Shown one piece after another: positions 42,400 through 52,604 of a stretch of DNA of 64,000 nucleotides. Source of the DNA: Pararge aegeria. Its lineage: Eukaryota > Arthropoda > Insecta > Lepidoptera > Nymphalidae. Both the position numbers and the translations under genes were made by a program. The notes below the pieces were generated by a model that ran no database searches, was not told where the DNA came from, and worked only from the letters and a program-made list of their open reading frames with translations. Each line of letters begins with the position of its first letter. Position 1 is the stretch's first letter. The stretch lies in NCBI RefSeq assembly GCF_905163445.1, contig NC_053205.1, positions 5,045,001 through 5,109,000 on the forward strand, given 5' to 3'.

Positions 42400-42947
42400 A
42401 AAGAGAATATAATAATTATATTAAAGATTTGATTTAATATAATATTCTTTGAAAAAAACTTGAATAGTTATTAATAGTAATGGAACTTATTACCTTATTA
42501 AAACACACACACACACATACAAAATAATAAAAATCACTTAACACAAAAATTAATATTAAATCTAAAAACTTAATACCTATTATTATTCTAAACTTTTCAA
42601 AATTCTTTATTAATAATTGTTATTTTAATTAAAAAAAATTATAATTTCTATTATAATTCGTTATTTCAATTTTGTTTCATTATATGTCATTATATTTGGT
42701 TATATTAAATATTGTCATACAATAAAAAAAAGAAACCAGATAACGAGGCGAGGATTTATCCTATATTATCGGAAAAGGGTAAGGAAGGTGAAAAGGTACT
42801 CACCAACCGGCTGCCAGCATCTCTGCTCACGTAGACCCACTTAACTTATTTCTTTGTTTCGTTCAGGTTGGCTAAGGCACTAATTACTTTCTTTCCACGG
42901 AATCTAACGTAGAATTTCTGGAGAAAGCTGTACCCCTTTTTAAACCA
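42400..42947 (-). other. Errantivirus leader region
   Basis: AT-rich DNA between gag and the primer site, with a short (CA)n at 42507-42518. No frame is supported. Confidence 0.6.
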
Positions 42948-42964
42948 ATCCTACCGGCTGCGCC
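42948..42964 (-). promoter_or_regulatory. Primer-binding site candidate
   Basis: Directly inside the 5' LTR the minus strand reads GGCGCAGCCGGTAGGAT, the position and look of a tRNA primer site. I cannot name the tRNA with confidence. Confidence 0.65.
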
Positions 42965-43195
42965 AGTCAAGGTTCTTGGGGGAGCGTTGCGATACAGTTA
43001 CTGTTAGTTCTTTAAATCAAAAATTAAGTTGGAAAGTTGATATAAAACATTTAATTAAAACTGAGAGTTACATAGATGTCGACCAGAGACGTATGGTCCC
43101 ATTAGCGCTCTGCAGTCAATTTCTCCCGTCACGGGCCCCCTGGCTCTCACAGGAGGGCAGGCATTCCTAGAAACGATAGCGAGTTATGCTGTGTA
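42965..43195 (-). repeat. Errantivirus 5' LTR, inner part
   Basis: 231 bp, matching 35528-35758 of the 3' LTR with five differences. It breaks off at the Harbinger insertion; the outer 67 bp are at 46382-46448. Confidence 0.9.
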
Positions 43196-43241
43196 CAGTA
43201 CACGTGAATGCTCCCTCACCGGGAGCATTCACGTGTACTGT
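43195..43241. repeat. Perfect inverted repeat at the Harbinger left end
   Basis: 21-bp arms (43195-43215 and 43221-43241) around TCACC. The outer arm is a reversed copy of the element end. Confidence 0.9.
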
Positions 43242-43375
43242 AACATTATAGATTCGTCTTTGAGCATTACATTACAATTCTACCTCCCTGACGCTCCCTC
43301 ACCGGGAGCATTCACGTGTACTGTAACATTATAGATTCGTCTTTGAGCATTACATTACAATTCTACCTCCCTGAC
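43210..43375. repeat. 83-bp tandem duplication of the Harbinger left end
   Basis: Units start with GCTCCCTCACCGGGAGCATT at 43210 and 43293 and are nearly identical. Confidence 0.85.
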
Positions 43376-43441
43376 TGACGAGTATTTGCGTGTAATGTAA
43401 TATTGATTCGACTTTGAGCATTTTCAGCATTTCATAGCAAG

Positions 43442-45233
43442 ATGTCAGACGAAGCGGTCGTTGTGCTGAGTGCGGCAATATTAATTCGACATTGTTATTT
43501 ACGTAAAAAAAAAACACAGAAGAAACGATATTGGTGTCATGAATTATATCAAAACCGGCAAAATACAGGCGGTTTGGATATTTTAGAAAGAATCAACCGA
43601 CCCATAAGTAAACTTAAAATGTTTTTAAGAATCTCTTCTTCGGATTTTGAACACTTAATAAATCTCATTGGACCATATGTTAAAAAAGAAGATACTAATT
43701 ATAGACAAGCAATAACAGTGCAAGAAAGATTAGCTGTTACGTTACGATTTTACGCATCTGGTGATTCTTATTCAAGCTTGCAGGTTACTTTTAGAATGTC
43801 CAATCAGATTATAAGTTGTATTATCAAAGAAGTGAGTGAAGCTATAATTGGATGTTTAAAAGAAAATATACTGGTGAGTTTATTAATCTAGTTTATTAAT
43901 CAATCAGATCTCCAAATTCACGCATAAACCCCTCACTTTCTTGGCTATTAATACTGGCTTCAGGCGAAGAAAGTTGGGCGTCTGCAGTGGATGGAACTGC
44001 TGCTGGTGAGGGTGTACTTTGGAGGCCTGATGGTCCAGCATGGTTTGATTCATTACGCGAAAGTTGAGAATCAGGAGTCCAATATCCATGTTGCTGGTAC
44101 ATGTACTCATATTCACCGCGATCGGCACTAAACAAGATATTGGAAATGTGGTGCTGTACACAGGCCCTAGTATTTTGAGAGTACGTCTTGAGTTTTTCAG
44201 TAATAAATTTCCCAAAAGTAGTGCATTCATCCGATTTAGCAGAAGTAAAGTCTTGCAAAATTTGGAAAGTCGAGTGCATTATTTCATCACTTCCATCCAC
44301 CTTCGCTTTTTTCCGTTGTGGTGCATCAGGATTTTCAGGTGGCTTGTTGCGAGTCTCCTGCAAGTCTTGTGTCCCAGGTTCACAAGGAATCTAAAACAAG
44401 GTTTTTTTTTTCAGTTACCTAGCATACCAGATGGTTGGCTAAATTTGGCTGAAAACTTCAATAACCAGTGGAATTTCCCTCATTGTGTCGGCGCTATAGA
44501 TGGCAAACATGTAGTCCTGCAAGCCCCATACAGAAGTGGAAGCGATTACTATAATTTTAAAGGTTTTTTTAGTATAGTTCTATTTGCGGCTGTGGATTCA
44601 AATTACAATATAATATATATAAACTGTGGCTGTCAAGGGAGAATCTCTGATGGAGGAGTATTTAATAATTGTAATTTGTATACTAAAATGCAGAATAAAT
44701 CTTTGAATCTACCACAGCCAAGAGCATTGCCGATGCGGAACAAAGAAATTCCTTATTATTTTATTGGGGATGAAGCTTTCGCATTATCAGAAAATATAAT
44801 GAAAGTGTATTCAGGACATCATCGTAAAGGAACAAAGGAGAGAATTTATAATTACAGACTTTGTAGAGCACGGAGAGTAGTCGAAAATGTGTTTGGCATT
44901 ATGTCAGCAGTTTTCCGAGTGTTGCGGAAACCCATGTTATTGCAACCAGAAAATGCTACTTTAGTAGTTAATGCCATAGCACACCTACATAACTTCTTAC
45001 GAAGAAATCGGCGAAGTAGGGATTTGTACACACCTCCGGGATCTTTTGACAGGGACAATTTAGGAGTAATCACACCAGGATCTTGGAGGGCTGATACCGA
45101 AGAAAATGCTGGTTTAATGGATTTGGATGAACAACAAGAAGCAGCACAAATAGTTCCTCAAGAGATACGTGAAGAAATTAGTAATTATTGTTCGCAAGAA
45201 GGAGCAGTACCATGGCAAAACGAATATGCTTAA
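43442..45233 (+). CDS. PIF/Harbinger transposase, two exons, 416 aa
   Basis: Exon 1 is 43442-43873 (ATG, MSDEAVVVLSAAILIRHCYL; donor GTGAGT) and exon 2 is 44415-45233 (acceptor TTTTCAG); the junction is phase 0 and the joined frame is open. Exon 1 holds the helical DNA-binding region (DFEHLINLIGPYVKKED). Exon 2 has the DDE_4 nuclease: VGAIDGKHVVLQAP (D), LFAAVDSNYNIIYIN (D) and LCRARRVVENVFGIMS (E), ending AVPWQNEYA. It would cut at the element ends and insert at a 3-bp TWA-like target in the nucleus, with the MADF partner. The intron contains the last exon of that partner on the opposite strand. Confidence 0.9.
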
Positions 45234-46005
45234 TGTTTATTAATGTCCTGCTTTATTTAGCCTTGATAGGTTAAAAAATATTTAAAACCTGTGTAAACAG
45301 ATATTAAATGTAATATACATAATATACTAACTGAATCTGTTGTCTTCCGTGGTTCATATCTGTCCAGTATAAATGATAAAGCTGCATATGCGAACCAGGT
45401 ACTAGTATATACTTCTTCTGCACCTGAAATATAGATTATGTAATATGTACTGAATTGAATAAATTAATAAATAAATAAATAAATAAATAAATGGTGAAGG
45501 CACCTATAGTCCACTTGTTTAGGTATGCGGATGCCCAGTTTTGAAGTGTAATCAACATTGATCAAGATCATTTCTAATCAAGTTTACATTTTTTCTAAAC
45601 AAATGGCCTATAGTGAAGGTATCATCAACAAACAAAACATGCCCTAGGTACACACGAGTCGTGTGGAATGTGACCTCTCCGCCACTCACACTCACCCCTT
45701 GCTTGTCACAGTTATTGTCATGACTAAAGTAGATGTAGGTACATAAATAAAATATGTTACCCACCTTTTCCGGTTCCTGAAGCACTTTTTTTCATTTTGC
45801 TCTTTTCTCTTCTAAGAGATGCTAACAGGCTTGTGATTTTCTTTTGACATTCTTCTACGGTTATTCCAAATTGATCCGATAATTTCACCCAACCGTCTTG
45901 TTTTATTATTTTATTAAAGTGTTGAGGATGCTTAGGGTCCCATAATTCCCTGATTTCCCTATATTTTTCTATGAATAATAGAGTCTTCTCTTTGTCCCAA
46001 GCCAT
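43896..46005 (-). CDS. MADF/BESS partner protein of the Harbinger element, three exons, 275 aa
   Basis: Exons 46005-45765 (MADF start, MAWDKEKTLLFIEKYREIRE), 45423-45332 (EEVYTSTWFAYAALSFILDR) and 44390-43896 join in frame, with donors GTGGGT and GTTAGT and acceptors TTTCAG and TTTTAG. The C-terminal exon has a basic PQRKKAKVDG, then a BESS-like helix (QHHISNILFSADRGEYEYMY) and a Ser/Pro-rich end. In this superfamily the Myb/MADF-like second protein supports nuclear import and DNA binding of the transposase. Its third exon lies inside the transposase intron, and the transposase's second exon lies inside its own second intron. Confidence 0.8.
45462..45490. repeat. (AAAT)n microsatellite
   Basis: About seven AAAT units, located in the first intron of the MADF gene. 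Confidence 0.9.
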
Positions 46006-46105
46006 TACTTAAATTTACAACTGTCCGTGACGCCAAAAAAATCTCCGAAGCGTCAGAAACACTTTATGACAACGTGCGTTCACTTCACTGTCACGTAGGC
46101 TACTG

Positions 46106-46154
46106 AGCGGGCGGGCGGGGGGCTAGGGGCAGTGAAGCCCCCCGCCCGCCCGCT
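46106..46154. repeat. GC-rich inverted repeat near the Harbinger right end
   Basis: Perfect 19-bp arms (46106-46124, 46136-46154) of G/C runs around AGGGGCAGTGA. It can form a very stable hairpin; located upstream of the MADF gene start. Confidence 0.9.
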
Positions 46155-46213
46155 GAAGCTGTGAAGCGCATTGATGTTACAAGTTGTATCAAGATATTAC
46201 ACATTGTATCAAT

Positions 46214-46325
46214 ACAAGGTGCGCATTGTAATGCTCGGTTCTCCTCCTTCACTGATGTATGCCCGTTTTGTATCATTACAAGGTGCGCATTGTAATGCTC
46301 GGTTCTCCTCCTTCACTGATGTAAT
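46214..46325. repeat. 64-bp tandem duplication at the Harbinger right end
   Basis: ACAAGGTGCGCATTGTAATG starts units at 46214 and 46278; about 48 bp are identical. CATTACA/TGTAATG motifs recur here and at the left end. Confidence 0.85.
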
Positions 46326-46381
46326 GCTCAAATCTGTAACGTTACATAACACGCGAATGCTCCCGGTGAGGGAGCACCCTA

Positions 46382-46448
46382 AGAGTTAACCGCCACCGTT
46401 TCTAGGCGCGGAGCCGGTGTTTGTAGGCAAGGAGCTGGTAACATAACT
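46382..46448 (-). repeat. Errantivirus 5' LTR, outer part
   Basis: 67 bp identical to 35759-35825, ending AACATAACT, then ATTT (46449-46452), the presumed target duplication. Confidence 0.9.
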
Positions 46449-46452
46449 ATTT

Positions 46453-46729
46453 ATTGTGTTAATTTTGCTTCGTGTTTGTTGTGGTTTAGTATTATTGGTT
46501 TGATTTTATACTTCTGTTAACGATGCAATATGAATAAAAGATAGACTTAATAAAATTACACACGAATAACAACTCTCGATTATTAATTAACCCACACTAA
46601 TACGTTTGCTCACACATGGAACAACAGACACTGAAGTAAAAAAGCTTTTTCGCCATAGCAATGCCACACCACCGCACGGTCTACTCCGTCTCGGGCCTAC
46701 AGAAAGATTCATAGCAGATTTACCACTGA
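46453..46729. other. Unassigned spacer
   Basis: AT-rich DNA to the right of the errantivirus. No gene was recognised. Confidence 0.4.
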
Positions 46730-47640
46730 ACACATGAAATCACTGTTTATTCTCCGAGGATTGGTATCTCATATGACATAATCCAAGTTTCTTGCAAGGC
46801 TACCACATCCGCTGTCCAACAAAGTGAATTCACACGTTTACGAGATTTTTTGACACCCTTACAGTTAAAGCTAATAATTTTCATATTTAAGGAATTATCT
46901 TCAAATTTGCCTGAGCTAAATTGTAGGGCCTATGCCTAAATTAGATATACCACTTAAATAATACTCCCTCAGGCCACATATTCTCATCCATAAATAAAGC
47001 CAACTTACTTACAGTGTAGTGGTGTAGTATCATGCGCTTTGTAGACGGCACAGCCTGCTGAAGCAATGTTTTAGCTCGGAATATCTCTTCTTTCGCGAAG
47101 TATCCATAATATTTCATAACGTCTAACTTGTCTCGAATGAAACACATCACCTCATTTATCACTATATTACATGTGTTACACTTGATAATACTTGCACCGT
47201 CGGCCAGCACCGCGTACACGACACGTCCACCCACTGCAGAGTCAGAGGTGCAACCCAAATTATGGAAAGCAATTAAACGCTTTCGAGGATTCTTCCTCCC
47301 CTGCGAATTTTCCAGCAACAATACGTCTGTTTGGCTTAAGACATTTAGTGATAAAGGCCATTTAGGGCCAAGTCTCAATTAATGATATAACCTTTGACGT
47401 TGTATCAAAATCTTTTGCATTAGCGCATTTTTCTATTTAAGTTAGAATTTTCGATATCTTGTGTTTTTTACACATTTTGTGTAATCCACTTTGTCTTCGT
47501 TTAATTGGAAACCCACAGATTATAAATTCATTTTTGATTTTTTCATCCAAATCGATTGAATTCATCGTTTCGTTCAGTATTCCGCGAAAAAAAATATTTT
47601 GTAACGGCTTTGTTAACGTTTTCTGCATAAGCGTGCCAGG
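46730..47640 (-). pseudogene. CR1-like non-LTR retrotransposon fragment (ORF1 and start of endonuclease)
   Basis: ORF1 pieces: 47628-47437 (EKIKNEFIICGFPIKRRQSG) and 47378-46941 with a cysteine motif (IIKCNTCNIVINEVMCFIRD) and RAKTLLQQAVPSTKRMILHH. Directly after, minus strand 46890-46740 reads ISFNCKGVKK-like KSRKRVNSLCWTADVVALQE, TWIMSYEIPILGE, the start of an endonuclease (N and E motifs). The remainder of ORF2 is missing. Frames change at least twice. Confidence 0.6.
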
Positions 47641-47804
47641 TCTTTGTAGTGTTTTCCCATTTTTATTTCAGCGGCTTAAATACGCTGACGTTGCTGGTTG
47701 AAGCATGTGTGGCGTGTTAGACGGTAAGATATATAATATTATCCCATACTTTAACAAAACGGGTTGTTTCAACCAACTGTATTGTTAGTCCAGATCTTCA
47801 AAAT
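47641..47804. other. Unassigned spacer
   Basis: No gene recognised. It borders the (GAA)n tail of the next retrotransposon. Confidence 0.4.
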
Positions 47805-48152
47805 TAGAAGAAGAAGAAGAAGAAGAAGAAATACTTTATTGCACACAAACATCAGAATATACATAAAATATAGAATAAACAACAACAAGAATTGTAGGCA
47901 TGCAAAGGCGGCCTTATTGCTGCAAGCAATCTCTTACAGGCAACCTCTGACAGAAGGAAAAGCTGCAAGAGTGCGGGATAGTGCAATTATACTACATATA
48001 ATATACATATATATTCGGCAATAAATAGACATACATATAATATAAATAAATATATAAATACATATATAATAAATATATATATAAATACATACATAATTAA
48101 ATAATGAAAAAAGAAAAATACAAAAAAAAAACACATTAATTACGATATTTGT

Positions 48153-51110
48153 TCAAATTACTTCACTCAAAGACAGATAGTAGTCTTTAAGACGACATTT
48201 AAATATGGGAAGGGATTGACTTTTACGGATGTCAGCAGGCAAATTATTCCAAAGAACAACAGCCTTAAAAGTGGAAGAGTTACCGAAGAACTTGGTTTTG
48301 CAAAATGGGAGTACCAGGCGGTTATCGTGCCGAGATCGGAGGTCAGTATGTGAGGCAGAATCAGAAATATAGCGAAAACGGTATTTAAGGTACGAGGGTG
48401 TAACTGGATTATTTAGGATAGAGTACAAGAATGAGAGGAGATGAAGTTCACGACGCAATCTGATCGGCAGCCATTTAAGTCTAACCCGGTACTCCGAAAT
48501 GTGGTCAAATTTACGCAGTCCAAAAACAAACCGGATACATAAATTTTGTAGGCGCTCGAGTTTGTTCAGCAGTTCTTCGGTAAGATCAGGATAGCATGAG
48601 TCAGCGTAGTCAAGTAACGGAAGAAGAAGAGATTGTGCAAGAGAAATTTTCGTTTTAACTGGAAGGAAATTTTTCCAACGTTTTAAATAACCGATCGAAG
48701 CAAAAACTTTACGACTCACCTCAGCTACTTGAGGTGACCAGGATAGGGTGGTATCCATAAGCAGGCCGAGATTCTTTACTGTAGTGCTAAGAAGCAAATC
48801 AGTAGAGTTAAAGCGAACAGAAGGAAGAGTGCTAAAATTAACTTTTGCTAATTGCTGACGGCTGCCAATAATAATTACTTGTGACTTATTGGGATTAACA
48901 CGTAGCCCATATGAATTACTCCATGTGTAGATACTGAGTAGTTCATTGTTAACCTCAGCAATGCCCTCACAAATACTGTGTGAGGGGGATCCAATATAAA
49001 CTTGTAAGTCATCGGCATAGAGATGAAAGCTGGAAGAAAGTTGTTTTGAAACAGTGTTTATAAAAATAGCAAATAGAAGAGGGGAGAGGACGCCACCTTG
49101 AGGAACACCAGCAGTGAGAGAAGAATAGGAGGAGAATTTATTTTGACTATAAACACATTGCTGACGTCCATTTAAGTAGCTATGGAACCAATCAATAGCT
49201 GCCTCTGAGATGTTAATGGATTTGAGAATAGCAAGGAGGATATCAAAATCCACAGTGTTGAAGGCATTGCTGAAATCTAATAAAGCAAGGATTGTAATAA
49301 GCTGATTGTCCATATTAGCACGTATATCGTCACAAACTTTAACAAGAGCAGTTACAGTACTATGGCCGCGTCTAAAACCGGACTGATACGGACTGAGGAT
49401 ATTGTTATTGACCAGGAAAGAGTTAAGCTGGAAATGCACGATGCGCTCCAATACTTTAGATAAAAAGGGAAGAATGGAGATAGGGCGATACTGAGAGAAA
49501 GAAATTGGATTTTTAGCCTTAGGTATAGGAATAATGTGAGCTTTACGCGAAGATTTAGGAAACTCTCCAGAAGATAAAGAGAAATTAAAAATATGCGAAA
49601 GTACTGGCGCCACAGTATCTAGGAGAAGAAAAATCATTTTGCGGTTAATTCCGTCACACCCAGTAGCATTGGACTTAATTGCCAGGACATGTTTTTTTAC
49701 CTCAGCCGGAGTTATAGGACAGAAATGAAATGGAGCGCAGTTTAAAGGAGAAAGAGTCTTAAGATGACTTAAGGTGCTGCATTTATTCTGTGGATCCATA
49801 GGCGAAATTGAAGTGAAATGGCGATTAAGAGCATCAATATCCAGGTCACATGGGGCGCTCAAGCGTTGCCGGCCAAAACCGAGTGTCTCCAAGAATCTCC
49901 AAATCCCAGTACTGCCACAGTTTTCAACGGAGGAGAAAATATAGCTCCGCTGTGCGTCCCTGCAGATTTTATTACAACGGTTACGCAGATGCTTATATTT
50001 ATTGAGATAGCTGTCAGTTGGGTTGCGTTTGTACTTGGCTTTGGCAGCATTACGCTTCGCCATCAGTGCCCGGATATCTTGTGTCAACCATGGCGCAGGG
50101 AGATGCTTCAGTTTAATTGGACGAAGGGGAGCGTGCTTATCAAAGAGTTCGGTCAGGATTGAGTTAAAAATGGAGATCTTGTCGTCAGCAGTATTAGCAC
50201 CAAGAATAGAGTCCCAATGAATGTTATTAAGATCAGACATGAAACAATCATTATTGAAATTCTTAAAACTACGTCTCATGACAACAGTGGGCTTAACTTT
50301 TGGAGGGCGGATTTTGTACGACAAATATATAAGATCATGGTAAGAGAACGCATCTGCTGAAAATTGACCGTGAGTGACAACGTGTTCTGCAGACGAGGTA
50401 ATCATTAAGTCCAATTTAGAGGGAGTACAATTTGGAAAGAAGTGTGTGGCCTGCGTTGGAAGTAAACAAAGGTTAACACTATTTATTATGTTCATGAGCC
50501 GCCTTGCACGTATGTCATCCTTAATAATACATGTGTTAAAGTCTCCCATAATGATAGTGTGATCAACAGTCACGACATATTGTTCAAGAAGATTTTTAAA
50601 GCTATCAAAATAATTTATAGAGAGCGACGGACTATAAAACACACCGAGTAAGAGTTTAAGACGGCCAAATAACACCTCAATAAAAATATGCTCAGCTGAC
50701 TCAGAATATTGTGAAGGAGAAGAATTCAGAATCGTAAAGGGGATATGACTACGAAGATAAATAGCAACACCCCCACCACCCTTACCAGTACGATCGTTGC
50801 GGATCAAATGGAAGTTAGGAATGGAATACGATGTAGACGGAAGGTTTGGTTTCAGAAACGTTTCAGAGACAAGTATAGCGTGAATATTTTTATTATCAAA
50901 AGAATCTAACAAGTCCATGAAGTGTGCAGGAATGCTTTGAGCATTAATATGAATGACGTTAAAGTTTTTTGGAAAAGGGGAAAAAGTAGAATCAAGAAGG
51001 GAACAGAGAGGAGTCGACACACTATGGAAGCTCTCATTAAGTGAAGGTGATGATGAGGCAGTGAAATAGTTGTCATCTGATCTATCATGAGTACTGTCAT
51101 TTGAACTCAT
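48153..51110 (-). CDS. Non-LTR ORF2: endonuclease and reverse transcriptase, 985 aa
   Basis: ATG at 51110 (MSSNDSTHDRSDDNYF). The endonuclease spans about residues 50-290: VIHINAQSIPAH (N), ILVSETFLKP (E), RNDRTGKGGGGVAIYL, TIIMGDFNTC (D-N), SAFSYHDLIYL-type SYHDLIYLSY (H). The reverse transcriptase spans about 480-770: YRPISILPFLSKVLERI, SGFRRGHSTVTALVK, LLDFSNAFNTVDFDIL (D), GVPQGGVLSPLLFAIF, HLYADDLQVYIG (DD), NPNKSQVIIIG. No RNase H. It nicks chromosomal DNA and copies element RNA at the nick. No stop or frameshift is visible. Confidence 0.92.
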   Translation of the reverse strand: MSSNDSTHDRSDDNYFTASSSPSLNESFHSVSTPLCSLLDSTFSPFPKNFNVIHINAQSIPAHFMDLLDSFDNKNIHAILVSETFLKPNLPSTSYSIPNFHLIRNDRTGKGGGGVAIYLRSHIPFTILNSSPSQYSESAEHIFIEVLFGRLKLLLGVFYSPSLSINYFDSFKNLLEQYVVTVDHTIIMGDFNTCIIKDDIRARRLMNIINSVNLCLLPTQATHFFPNCTPSKLDLMITSSAEHVVTHGQFSADAFSYHDLIYLSYKIRPPKVKPTVVMRRSFKNFNNDCFMSDLNNIHWDSILGANTADDKISIFNSILTELFDKHAPLRPIKLKHLPAPWLTQDIRALMAKRNAAKAKYKRNPTDSYLNKYKHLRNRCNKICRDAQRSYIFSSVENCGSTGIWRFLETLGFGRQRLSAPCDLDIDALNRHFTSISPMDPQNKCSTLSHLKTLSPLNCAPFHFCPITPAEVKKHVLAIKSNATGCDGINRKMIFLLLDTVAPVLSHIFNFSLSSGEFPKSSRKAHIIPIPKAKNPISFSQYRPISILPFLSKVLERIVHFQLNSFLVNNNILSPYQSGFRRGHSTVTALVKVCDDIRANMDNQLITILALLDFSNAFNTVDFDILLAILKSINISEAAIDWFHSYLNGRQQCVYSQNKFSSYSSLTAGVPQGGVLSPLLFAIFINTVSKQLSSSFHLYADDLQVYIGSPSHSICEGIAEVNNELLSIYTWSNSYGLRVNPNKSQVIIIGSRQQLAKVNFSTLPSVRFNSTDLLLSTTVKNLGLLMDTTLSWSPQVAEVSRKVFASIGYLKRWKNFLPVKTKISLAQSLLLPLLDYADSCYPDLTEELLNKLERLQNLCIRFVFGLRKFDHISEYRVRLKWLPIRLRRELHLLSFLYSILNNPVTPSYLKYRFRYISDSASHTDLRSRHDNRLVLPFCKTKFFGNSSTFKAVVLWNNLPADIRKSQSLPIFKCRLKDYYLSLSEVI

Positions 51111-51854
51111 AACAAAGAAAATAAAATAACATTAAAAAAAAAAAAAAATAAATAAATAAATAAATAAATAAAAAAAAAAAAATATATATATATATATTTA
51201 AATAAAATATAAATAGTGATATAAAATAAATTAAAAAAAAAATAATAATAAAAAAAATAAGATTAATAATAATAACAAAAATAAAAATAATAGTAATAAT
51301 AAGAATATTTAAGCTTTACGACGTGTAAAAGTTCCTGTACAAACTATACAGGTAATTTACCCGCCAGCTACTTAAGTAAGAGATTGCAACATACAGACTT
51401 ACAATTTAGCATTAACCCTAAAGCAAGTAAACACAAAACAAAACAAAAACTTACATGACATGCAAAAGTGTATAAATAATACACTTCATAGATTCCTAGA
51501 ACACTGCAAGTGTTTGGATCCTCTTTGAACTCACAATAACCGGTAATTAATATTAACAACGTAAAAAGAAACGTCTAAATTGTCTATGGCAGAAATAAGA
51601 ATAACAATTGCAATTATTTGACAGGTGTCAATTAAATATGAAAATTAGTAGGTATGGTGTTAGTGAGTGTTGTGACATATTTCAATAGACATAATTAAAT
51701 AAGTTATTTTTAATTAACCGTCCAAACGGCATAAAATAAGATCAAAAAGACTAGACAAATTACAAATAGTTTGCCTAAAATGAGCGATCTGATAAAAACA
51801 AATTGCAACACAATAATTGTTACTGGAATTTTAAAAAGGGAAATGGTTTATATT
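51111..51854. other. AT-rich inter-ORF region of the retrotransposon
   Basis: Poly(A), (AAAT)n and (AT)n tracts at 51134-51270, then unassigned AT-rich DNA. It is unusually long for an ORF1-ORF2 spacer. No coding support, so it may hold an undetected small insertion. Confidence 0.5.
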
Positions 51855-52604
51855 CTATCGCTTAGTGACTTTCCTTAGTCTATTCACTCTGACTAGCTTG
51901 GGATCCGGGTTTGCAGAACTAGTTGAAGCAGCTGCTTTTAGCCCCTGCGCAGGAGCTTGAGACTCGGTAGCAAGAATGTTGAGCTCAGCCATGGAGATTA
52001 TATAATTTCGTGTGCCATCAGAACCGACAACTACAATACGTCCATCTTTGGTCCAGCACTTTGTAATACCAAGACGCTTGCGAGCTGCCATAAAAACATT
52101 ATGCCGTTCCTTTGTCAAAAATTCAGAAACAGTTATGCCAGTATTTTTAAAGCCAGTTTTACCAAACCATACCCTATTTCTAAATGATTGGTCATTGAAT
52201 TTTATGAGGATTGCCCTTGGCTTGTCAGACCTGGGACTACCAAGACGGTGACAGCGATTTACACATGACTCATTGATACCAACCATTGTGAGGTGCTGCG
52301 ACAAAATCTTTGTGACAGTTACATCCAACTTCTCACCCTTGCTCTCCGGCACACCATGAATAAGCAAAATCTTCCTCCTGCTTCTCATTTCCATATCATC
52401 TTGCATTTTAAAGAGGAGTTGAACTTGAGATTGAAGTGCTTCAAGAGCACTTAGGATGAAACTTCTAAAAGCAGCAAACTGTGCATTTATGTTGGATGTT
52501 GGACTGGTTGCAGGAACGGAACTCTGGAGGCTGCGCTGGAACTCAGCCATTCTTTGGGTTAAGTGTTCGCCCAACTCAGTGACAGTTTGTTGGATTGATT
52601 CCAT
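51855..52604 (-). CDS. Non-LTR ORF1, L1-ORF1p-like RNA-binding protein, 249 aa
   Basis: ATG at 52604 (MESIQQTVTELGEHLTQRMA). The N-terminal part is a coiled coil; the centre has an RRM-like block (RKILLIHGVPESKGEKLDVT, NRCHRLGSPRSDKPRAILIK) and the end a C-terminal-domain-like FLTKERHNVFMAARKRLG and IVVVGSDGTRNYI. It would bind element RNA as a trimer-like chaperone. Basic C-terminus. Open throughout. Confidence 0.8.
   Translation of the reverse strand: MESIQQTVTELGEHLTQRMAEFQRSLQSSVPATSPTSNINAQFAAFRSFILSALEALQSQVQLLFKMQDDMEMRSRRKILLIHGVPESKGEKLDVTVTKILSQHLTMVGINESCVNRCHRLGSPRSDKPRAILIKFNDQSFRNRVWFGKTGFKNTGITVSEFLTKERHNVFMAARKRLGITKCWTKDGRIVVVGSDGTRNYIISMAELNILATESQAPAQGLKAAASTSSANPDPKLVRVNRLRKVTKR

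Larger units (their letters stand above)
43196..46379. mobile_element. PIF/Harbinger element inserted in the errantivirus LTR, intact genes
   Basis: It splits the LTR at GCTGTGTA/AGAGTTAACC, with TA (possibly TAA) on both sides. Inverted ends share GCTCCCTCACCGGGAGCATT (left from 43210; right, minus strand, from about 46375). A plus-strand transposase and a minus-strand MADF/BESS gene are interdigitated within it. The left end carries an 83-bp tandem duplication and an extra inverted copy, and the right end a 64-bp tandem duplication, so both subterminal regions have been rearranged. Confidence 0.85.
35528..46448 (-). mobile_element. Errantivirus (Gypsy-group endogenous retrovirus), near complete
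   Basis: On the minus strand the order is 5' LTR, primer site, gag, protease, reverse transcriptase, RNase H, integrase, env, polypurine tract and 3' LTR. LTRs are 298 bp, begin AGTTATG and end CCTTGACT on the coding strand. The 5' copy is split into 42965-43195 and 46382-46448 by a Harbinger element. Aligning the LTRs by eye gives 5 differences in 298 positions, so the insertion is fairly young. A purine tract AAAGGAGGGAGG precedes the 3' LTR. Several stops and frameshifts prevent expression of full gag-pol and env. Confidence 0.9.

Noticed and set aside
43896..46005. Host MADF transcription-factor gene
   Set aside because: It lies wholly within Harbinger terminal repeats, interdigitated with the transposase, and its counterparts recur in other Harbinger elements of the window.
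46106..46154. Rho-independent terminator
   Set aside because: The hairpin fits by shape only; the window is eukaryotic and the site is upstream of a gene start within a transposon end.
47934..48134. Small hydrophobic Tyr/Ile-rich protein
   Set aside because: It is translated from an AT-rich simple-sequence stretch in the retrotransposon 3' untranslated region; no supported start or similarity.
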